Positions 31,667 to 36,736 of a DNA stretch of 36,736 nucleotides are shown one piece after another. The notes under the pieces were generated by a model that saw only the letters and a program-made list of their open reading frames with translations, was not told where the DNA came from and made no database searches. The stretch is from assembly GCA_022828045.1 (NCBI GenBank), contig JAJEIW010000029.1, forward strand, positions 1-36,736, written 5' to 3'. The stretch comes from Acidimicrobiia bacterium (GTDB lineage Bacteria; Actinomycetota; Acidimicrobiia; Acidimicrobiales; Poriferisodalaceae). The position numbers were made by a program, and so were the translations under genes. Position 1 is the first letter of the stretch, and the number at the start of each line of letters is the position of its first letter.

Positions 31667-33631
31667 CTAGAGCAGCTTGCGGGCTGCATCGGCGATGGCC
31701 GGCGCTGTGAAGCCGAAGTGGGCCATCAGCTGGCTGCCCGGCGCGCTGGCGCCGAAGCGGTTCATCGACACTGTGGCATCGGCGTAGCGGTCCCAGCCGA
31801 ACGCAGCGGCGGCCTCGACACCGAGCACGGGAACACCAGCGGGGAACACCGTGGACCGGTATTGCGCATCCTGGTTCTCGAAGAGGTCGAAGCTCGGCAT
31901 CGAGACCACGGTGCTGGCGATGCCCTCGGCTGCGAGCAGGGCGGCGGCTTCGGTGCAGCACTGCACCTCGCTGCCCGTGCCAGCGAGAATCACCGCGGGC
32001 GCCGGCGTGTTGATGAGCACATAGGCGCCGCGTTCCACTTGCCCCGCGCGTTCGGTGCCGTCGAGCACTGGGACGTTCTGGCGGGTCAGCACGAGCGCCG
32101 TCGGACCCGCACGATCGACCGCGATCTGCCATGCCTGTGCGGTCTCGTTGGCATCGGCAGGACGGATCACGCTCAGACCCGGTATTGCACGCAGCGACGC
32201 AAGATGCTCGATCGGCTGATGTGTGGGTCCGTCCTCGCCCACGCCGATGGAGTCGTGCGTCCACACGAACACGGTCTTGGCTCCGCTCAGCGCGGCCAAG
32301 CGCACCGCAGGTCGCATGTAGTCGCTGAACACCAGGAACGTGCCGACCACCGGAAGCACCCCTCCGTGCAGCGCCATGCCGTTGGCCACCGCCCCCATCG
32401 CGTGCTCCCGCACGCCGTAATAGAGCTTGCGGCCGCCCGGATTGTCAGCGGACAGCACCGCGGCGGTGATGTTGGTGCCGGTGTTGCCGGTGAGGTCGGC
32501 GCCGCCGCAGATGAGGGCGGGCACATTGTCCAACGAGGCGTCCAGGACGCGGTTCGCGGCGACCCTGGTCGCCATCTGGGTGCCGGCTTCGAAGGTCGGG
32601 CCACCGGCAGGGTCGCTGGTCGCCGAGCGGGCTGACCACAGGGCATCCAGCCACTCGGGATCGTGACCGCTCGCAGCCATCCGGGCTTCCCATGCGAGAC
32701 GTTCGGAGGTGCCCCGCGCACCGGCGGCGATGTATGCCTGTGCTACGTCATCGTCGACGACGAACCCGGCGTGGGGATCCATGCCCATGGCTCGCTTGGC
32801 GGCGGCGATCTCGTCGGCATCGGTGATGGCACCGTGTGCCGCCGGGGTGTCGATCGCCGTGGGCATCGGGTGACCGATGTGGGAGCGGATGATGACCATC
32901 GACGGCCGGTCGTCGATGAGCATCGCGGATCGCAGTGCCCGCTCGATTGCGTCGAGGTCCTCGGCCGCTTCCCCCAGGTCGGCGACGTGCCAGCCGTAGG
33001 CCTCGAACCGCCGGGCAGCGTCATCGCTGAGCGCCAAGTCGGTGCTGCCGTCGATGGTGATGCGATTGTCGTCGTAGACCGCGATGAGGCGGCCGAGCTG
33101 CTGGTGGCCTGCCAGCGACGCCGATTCGTGGCTGATTCCTTCCATCAGGTCGCCGTCGCTGACGATGACGAACGTGTGGTGGTCCACAAGGTCCGCGCCC
33201 AGCCGGGCGCGGAGGCCACGCTCGGCCAACGCCATGCCGGTGGCATTGGCGAGCCCCTGACCGAGCGGACCAGTGGTGACTTCGACGCCGGGGGTGAGAC
33301 CCCGCTCGGGATGGCCTGGAGTGATGGATCCGAGCTGGCGGAAGTAGCGGATATCGTCGAGGGTGACGCCATAGCCCAGCAGGTGCGTCATCGCATAGAC
33401 GAGCATCGAGGCGTGGCCCGCAGACAGGATGAAGCGGTCGCGGTCGGGCCAATCGGGCGCACCAGCGTCGTAGCGCATGATGCGGCTGAACAGCACGTGG
33501 GCCGTCGGCGCCAGCGCCATTGCCGTGCCGGTGTGGCCGCTGTTGGCCCGCATCACGGCGTCCATCGCCAGTGCCCGGATGGTGTTGACCTGCCGAGCTT
33601 CGAGTGCTGTGTTCGCGGTGTCGGTGCTCAT
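31667..33631 (-). CDS. tkt: Transketolase
   Basis: A 654-aa thiamine-diphosphate enzyme moving two-carbon units between sugar phosphates. Motifs include 'ANSGHTGTAMALAPTAHVLF' (usually ANSGHPG), 'TTGPLGQGLANATGMALAE', the ThDP/Mg motif 'VSDGDLMEGISHE...YDDNRITIDG', and 'VWTHDSIGVGEDGPTHQPIEHL' (in part 'HDSIGVGEDGPTHQP') in the pyrimidine domain. The C-terminal domain ends 'GFTAPAIADAARKLL'. ATG 33631 is 13 nt after the FIST gene stop; the listed ORF continues into FIST as a shadow. Confidence 0.94.
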   Translation of the reverse strand: MSTDTANTALEARQVNTIRALAMDAVMRANSGHTGTAMALAPTAHVLFSRIMRYDAGAPDWPDRDRFILSAGHASMLVYAMTHLLGYGVTLDDIRYFRQLGSITPGHPERGLTPGVEVTTGPLGQGLANATGMALAERGLRARLGADLVDHHTFVIVSDGDLMEGISHESASLAGHQQLGRLIAVYDDNRITIDGSTDLALSDDAARRFEAYGWHVADLGEAAEDLDAIERALRSAMLIDDRPSMVIIRSHIGHPMPTAIDTPAAHGAITDADEIAAAKRAMGMDPHAGFVVDDDVAQAYIAAGARGTSERLAWEARMAASGHDPEWLDALWSARSATSDPAGGPTFEAGTQMATRVAANRVLDASLDNVPALICGGADLTGNTGTNITAAVLSADNPGGRKLYYGVREHAMGAVANGMALHGGVLPVVGTFLVFSDYMRPAVRLAALSGAKTVFVWTHDSIGVGEDGPTHQPIEHLASLRAIPGLSVIRPADANETAQAWQIAVDRAGPTALVLTRQNVPVLDGTERAGQVERGAYVLINTPAPAVILAGTGSEVQCCTEAAALLAAEGIASTVVSMPSFDLFENQDAQYRSTVFPAGVPVLGVEAAAAFGWDRYADATVSMNRFGASAPGSQLMAHFGFTAPAIADAARKLL

Positions 33632-33644
33632 GACGCTGGGCTCA

Positions 33645-34829
33645 TCATTGCTCGTCGCCGTCGGTGAACAGCGCCATTGATGCGGTGAATCCGTGCACGT
33701 ACGAGCGGGCCCCCACGGGACCGATCTCACCGGCGCAGAACATGCCTGCGAGGTCCGTGCCCGTCCGCTCGACGATGGTCTGCGCATCGTGATGGGGAGT
33801 CTCGAACAGGTGGGTGCCTCGCCCGTTGCAGGTGAACAGCAGTGCGCCTGAGGCCGACATAGCCGCTGATGGCCGGTTGCGCAGCGCGGCGGCCAAGTCC
33901 TCATGAGCTGTGAGCGCGTCGCGCACATGAAACTGCACGGTCGCTCCGACCGGCGCTTCGTCGCCGATGGCGATGGCACCGCTGTCACGGTCGGCCCCGA
34001 GCACGCCGCGGATCAGGAAGTCGCCGCGCTCGAAGTCGGTCTTGCGCTCGTCGGTCACCCGGCCGACATGCAGCCCTCGCTGCACGAGGCTCTGGTCGGC
34101 AGGGTCGAGCTTGGAGAACATCTGCTGCAGCCGCTCGAACGGCGGCTTGCCTCCGAGCGACTTCACGACGTTGCCTTCGGCCTCGGTGATGATGTAGGGC
34201 TGGCCGATCGGTCGGCAGCCCTGAGAGACCAAGTGCGTCACGGCCGCGCTGCCGCCCACGATCAGCGCCGCGGCGCCGTCGCGGTGCACGCCGCCGTCCA
34301 CGACGATGCGGTTGCCGCCCGGCACCGGCGCCCCCGATGACAACCCTCCCAGCACGCTCACGCCGGGCCAGCGCTCGGCCCAGTGCCCGAGGGCGGCATC
34401 GACGGGATAGGAGTACGGGTCTGCCAGCACGATCATCGAGAGATCGCCGGCGGCGTGGACTTCGTCGAGCGCGGCTGCCAGTGCTTCGTCGTCGGCAGCC
34501 GGATCGGGCACCCCGTGCAGCCGGACCGCACGTGCCCGCGGCGCGGCGGGGCCGCCCAGGCTTCCCACCCACAGCACTGCGGCGGTCTGTTCCTCGATCT
34601 CGCGTTCGCCGGCGGCGACCGAGATCGCCGTGGCACCGATGAATGCACCGGGGTTGAGCAACTCGACCACTGCCGCCGCGATCTCGTCCGTGTTGGCAAG
34701 GTGCTCGCCCGAGGTGAACAGGAGGGCCACGTCAGGCTGAACGCCCAGCGACTCGAGCACATGGCCCACGAGCTCGCCGGTGGCCACACCGGGATCGGTG
34801 TGCTGGGACAGCCCGACGGCGAACGGCAT
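33645..34829 (-). CDS. FIST domain signal-transduction protein
   Basis: A 394-aa soluble protein with FIST N-terminal (about 25-215) and FIST C-terminal (about 225-375) domains. 'DVALLFTSGEH', 'GAFIGATAISVAAGEREIEE' and 'VLGGLSSG' mark the first; 'LFTCNGRGTHLFETPHHDAQ' and 'GMFCAGEIGPVG' mark the second and are highly characteristic. FIST proteins are proposed to sense small ligands such as amino acids, usually together with other signalling domains; here the domain stands alone. It is 13 nt upstream of transketolase and likely in the same transcript. Confidence 0.88.
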   Translation of the reverse strand: MPFAVGLSQHTDPGVATGELVGHVLESLGVQPDVALLFTSGEHLANTDEIAAAVVELLNPGAFIGATAISVAAGEREIEEQTAAVLWVGSLGGPAAPRARAVRLHGVPDPAADDEALAAALDEVHAAGDLSMIVLADPYSYPVDAALGHWAERWPGVSVLGGLSSGAPVPGGNRIVVDGGVHRDGAAALIVGGSAAVTHLVSQGCRPIGQPYIITEAEGNVVKSLGGKPPFERLQQMFSKLDPADQSLVQRGLHVGRVTDERKTDFERGDFLIRGVLGADRDSGAIAIGDEAPVGATVQFHVRDALTAHEDLAAALRNRPSAAMSASGALLFTCNGRGTHLFETPHHDAQTIVERTGTDLAGMFCAGEIGPVGARSYVHGFTASMALFTDGDEQ

Positions 34830-34844
34830 CGCTGGTCGACCTGT

Positions 34845-35291
34845 CTAGCCCGATTGCTCTGCCGGCGTGCCGGTCCAGCCGCCCGTGGCTGGCTCTGCGG
34901 CTGGCGGTGGGCTGTCGTCCGCTGGCGGGGTCATCGTCAAGGGAATGACGACTGCCTCGCCCTGGTCGACCCGGCAATACGCTTCGATGGTGGACGGCTC
35001 GTCGAACGTCAGCTCGGCCTGGACGAGGTTGTAGCCGAACTTGCCGGGCTCCACGCTGAGGGGCTGCACGTTGCGCGCGACCTGCTCGTCGCCCCGCATG
35101 AATCGCACCTCGAGCGCCGCCAGACCTGTGTGGGACGCGGGACAGCGAACGAGCACGATCATGTGCGGCGTGATGGTCACCGGGAACGGCCCGGGCGCCG
35201 CCATCGAGAAGTGCACACCGCCGAGATCGATGCGAGCGGCACCTCCGGCAGCCTGGCGCATGTCGAAGTGCTCGATGAACAAGGCGGACAT
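34845..35291 (-). CDS. Hypothetical protein, beta-rich with proline-rich tail
   Basis: A 148-aa protein starting 'MSALFIEHFDMRQ', followed by alternating hydrophobic strands ('VTITPHMIVLVRCP', 'LAALEVRFMRGDEQV', 'GKFGYNLVQAELTFDEP') that suggest a beta-sandwich. It ends with a Pro/Ala-rich low-complexity tail from about residue 120. Similar small actinobacterial proteins exist as uncharacterised families (DUF6941-like), but I am not certain of that name. ATG 35291 is chosen over GTG 35300. It is 15 nt upstream of the FIST gene in the same direction. Confidence 0.62.
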   Translation of the reverse strand: MSALFIEHFDMRQAAGGAARIDLGGVHFSMAAPGPFPVTITPHMIVLVRCPASHTGLAALEVRFMRGDEQVARNVQPLSVEPGKFGYNLVQAELTFDEPSTIEAYCRVDQGEAVVIPLTMTPPADDSPPPAAEPATGGWTGTPAEQSG

Positions 35292-35359
35292 GATCTGCAC
35301 GCTGTGGATCGTAGGCGTGCGAGATGACTGTCAGGCGAACGCATTTCGGCTCAGCCTCC

Positions 35360-35365
35360 TAGATT
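35360..35365 (+). promoter_or_regulatory. -10 box of leaderless promoter for Ddn-type gene
   Basis: TAGATT, 7 nt before ATG 35373, in the 81-nt divergent space shared with the beta-rich protein gene. Confidence 0.45.
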
Positions 35366-35372
35366 GCACGGC

Positions 35373-35828
35373 ATGGCAAACAGCGAGAAGTTCGGCGGCG
35401 AATACGGACCAAGCACGTGGGGCTGGGTCCGGGAGCAGACAGACGCCTACGAAGCGTCGAACGGAAGCGAAGCCAACACCCTGCGCGACACTGGCTTGCC
35501 GATCATCGTGATGACAACGGTCGGGCACCGCACCGGTCTCGTGCGCAAGGTTCCGCTGATGCGCGTCGAGCACGACGGCGAGTACGCGATCGTCGGCTCC
35601 AAGGGCGGCGCTCCGGCGCATCCGGGCTGGTACCACAATCTGATAGCAGACCCGACGGTCCTCATCCAGGACGGGCCTGAGCCTTTTGAGACCACGGTGC
35701 GCCTCGTCAGCGGAGCCGAGCGTGAGACGTGGTGGGAACGGTGCGTGGAAGCTTTCCCGCCCTACGCCGAGTACCAGGCCAAGACAGATCGCGAGATCCC
35801 GGTCTTCATCTCCGCTCGTCGCGGCTGA
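35373..35828 (+). CDS. Deazaflavin (F420)-dependent nitroreductase family protein
   Basis: A 151-aa split-barrel protein of the Ddn family. 'VMTTVGHRTGLVRKVPLMRVEHDGEYAIVGSKGGAP' (in part 'YAIVGSKGGAPAHPGWYHNL') is the cofactor-binding core that recognises F420 by basic residues around 'HRTGLVRK'. The N-terminal helix region (about 1-40) precedes it as in mycobacterial Ddn. Such enzymes reduce quinones, nitro compounds or enones with F420H2. The same window encodes fbiC, consistent with F420 production. ATG 35373 is favoured over 35364 because of the TAGATT box. Confidence 0.9.
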   Translation: MANSEKFGGEYGPSTWGWVREQTDAYEASNGSEANTLRDTGLPIIVMTTVGHRTGLVRKVPLMRVEHDGEYAIVGSKGGAPAHPGWYHNLIADPTVLIQDGPEPFETTVRLVSGAERETWWERCVEAFPPYAEYQAKTDREIPVFISARRG

Positions 35829-35855
35829 GCGAGCCAGCCGACAGACGCGACTGAA

Positions 35856-35876
35856 CCCGCTCGATCCCTCAGCGGG
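35856..35876. terminator. Weak candidate terminator hairpin between convergent genes
   Basis: CCCGCT, nine-base loop, AGCGGG, overlapping the stop of the M20 peptidase gene and 28 nt after the Ddn-type stop. The stem is only 6 bp with no T-tract. Confidence 0.25.
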
Positions 35877-36736
35877 CGAGCAGCTGCCGGTACACCTCGG
35901 CCGCTCGTTCGAGCTCTGCGATCTCGACCCATTCGATCGCTTGGTGAGCCTGATCGATAGAACCCGGGCCGAACACCACGATCTGGTCGGCCACTTCGCT
36001 GTAGCGCAGCGCGTTCGTGCCGAAGTCGGCCACGGCGGGGCTGTGGCCTGATATCTCCGCCAGAGCGGTGACCAGATCGCTTCCGGGGGCTTGGAAGAAG
36101 GCGTTCTCACCCAGACCGTTCGCCAGCTCTACCTTCACCCGCGCGGGCAGCGCTGCGGCGCGCACCAAGTCCGTGAGGCGAGTGAGTTCGGTTCGGTAGT
36201 CCTCGCCGTCGGCGATGCGCCTGCCGATGTACAGCTCGCAATGGTCGGGAATGATGTTGCGAGCCCGCCCGCCTCCCATTTCGTTGACCGACACCGTGCC
36301 GGCCCCGAGCACACCGACTTCCCGCTGGTTCGCCAAGCGCTCTTGCTCGGCATCAATGGCGGCGATGATGCGGGCGCCGGCGGACAGCGCATTGATGCCC
36401 AGGTGGGGTTTGGAGGAGTGCGCTGCACGCCCCTCCACCTCGACTTCGAGGCCGAGCCCGCCTTTGTGGCCGTACACCGGCGCGCACATTGTCGGCTCGG
36501 CGACGACGATCTGCTCGCGGCGCTCGTTGCGCTCCAGCAGCCGGTCCCGGTAGGCGCCTGCGCCGGCCAGGCCGCCGCCTTCCTCGGAGATTGTGCCCAC
36601 TAGCTCGACGGTGCACATCGGCTGCTGATCGGCGGCAGCCATCTCGGCCAGCACGGCGAGCACGACGGCCATCGTCGCTTTGGTGTCGACCGATCCTCGG
36701 CCCCAGACCCGACCTTCGCTGATCCGGCCCTCGAAG
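35869..36736 (-). CDS. M20 family metallopeptidase/deacylase (ArgE/DapE/ACY1 type), N-terminus outside window
   Basis: The C-terminal 288 residues of a zinc hydrolase; the reading frame continues past the right edge. The fragment starts 'FEGRISEGRVWGRGSVDTK', where the Asp of 'GRGSVDTK' bridges the two metals. 'TISEEGGGLAG' contains the general-base Glu, and 'YGHKGGLGLEVEVEGRAAHSS' (in part 'EGRAAHSSKPHLGINAL') is the dimerisation domain with its conserved His. Residues near the end, 'FGPGSIDQAHQAIEWVEI', give the last metal ligand. It would hydrolyse an N-acyl amino acid or small peptide, such as N-acetylornithine or succinyl-diaminopimelate; the exact substrate is uncertain. Confidence 0.87.
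   Translation of the reverse strand, partial: FEGRISEGRVWGRGSVDTKATMAVVLAVLAEMAAADQQPMCTVELVGTISEEGGGLAGAGAYRDRLLERNERREQIVVAEPTMCAPVYGHKGGLGLEVEVEGRAAHSSKPHLGINALSAGARIIAAIDAEQERLANQREVGVLGAGTVSVNEMGGGRARNIIPDHCELYIGRRIADGEDYRTELTRLTDLVRAAALPARVKVELANGLGENAFFQAPGSDLVTALAEISGHSPAVADFGTNALRYSEVADQIVVFGPGSIDQAHQAIEWVEIAELERAAEVYRQLLAR

Noticed and set aside
30653-32635. 660-aa plus-strand ORF
   Set aside because: Antisense to transaldolase and transketolase; composition of a shadow frame.
1-36736. CRISPR arrays, tRNA or rRNA genes, insertion sequences, integrase or attachment sites
   Set aside because: No regular repeat-spacer pattern, cloverleaf, rRNA sequence or transposase/integrase motif was seen on either strand by eye.

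Overview
This 36.7 kb window reads as a chromosomal segment of a high-GC actinobacterium. The evidence is the GC-rich coding sequence with long shadow ORFs on the opposite strand, a fused CofG/CofH FO synthase (FbiC) for coenzyme F420, a Ddn-type deazaflavin-dependent nitroreductase, a DUF3151 protein, many GTG starts, and repeated TANNNT boxes 6 to 8 nt before start codons (leaderless promoters). I lean towards Acidimicrobiia or a relative, but that placement is an inference. I saw no rRNA, tRNA, CRISPR array, insertion sequence or phage module. No gene-free stretch exceeds 300 bases; the longest is 10921-11112 (192 nt).

Layout, left to right. 2-238 is the tail of an enoyl-CoA hydratase. 316-4265 is a tightly overlapped plus-strand operon: cation/proton antiporter, HisN-like phosphatase, AI-2E/PerM-type membrane protein, DUF4031. 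4295-9328 holds an alpha/beta hydrolase, an AtuA/DUF1446 protein, a fumarylacetoacetase-family hydrolase with a downstream AlkA-like glycosylase, and a degenerate GGDEF protein. 9322-10920 is a gamma-glutamyltransferase. 11113-12803 is a two-gene cassette of clearly lower GC that stands out from its surroundings: a small unrecognised protein, then a 433-aa protein whose C-terminus resembles the ImmA/IrrE peptidase fold but lacks the zinc motif. This is the best candidate for an undescribed system.

12813-21994 is mostly housekeeping: glycerophosphodiesterase plus FAD-linked dehydrogenase, SirB1 family, histidine phosphatase, an unusual pyruvate kinase, a small membrane protein, a DUF3151-MobA-RNase D operon, an acidic small protein and a Cys-rich protein. 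22024-25949 is a glcD-glcE-glcF glycolate oxidase operon ending in a 73-aa helical protein.

25984-35291 is a long minus-strand run. In transcription order it is: a small unknown protein, FIST-domain protein, transketolase, transaldolase, a perfect 13-bp inverted repeat, an HxlR regulator overlapping fbiC, then a TlpA-like thioredoxin and a CcdA-like membrane protein (a split DipZ arrangement). The window closes with the Ddn-type protein and a truncated M20 peptidase. Together these give two-carbon acid oxidation, the non-oxidative pentose phosphate pathway and lower glycolysis, F420 synthesis and use, and extracytoplasmic thiol redox.
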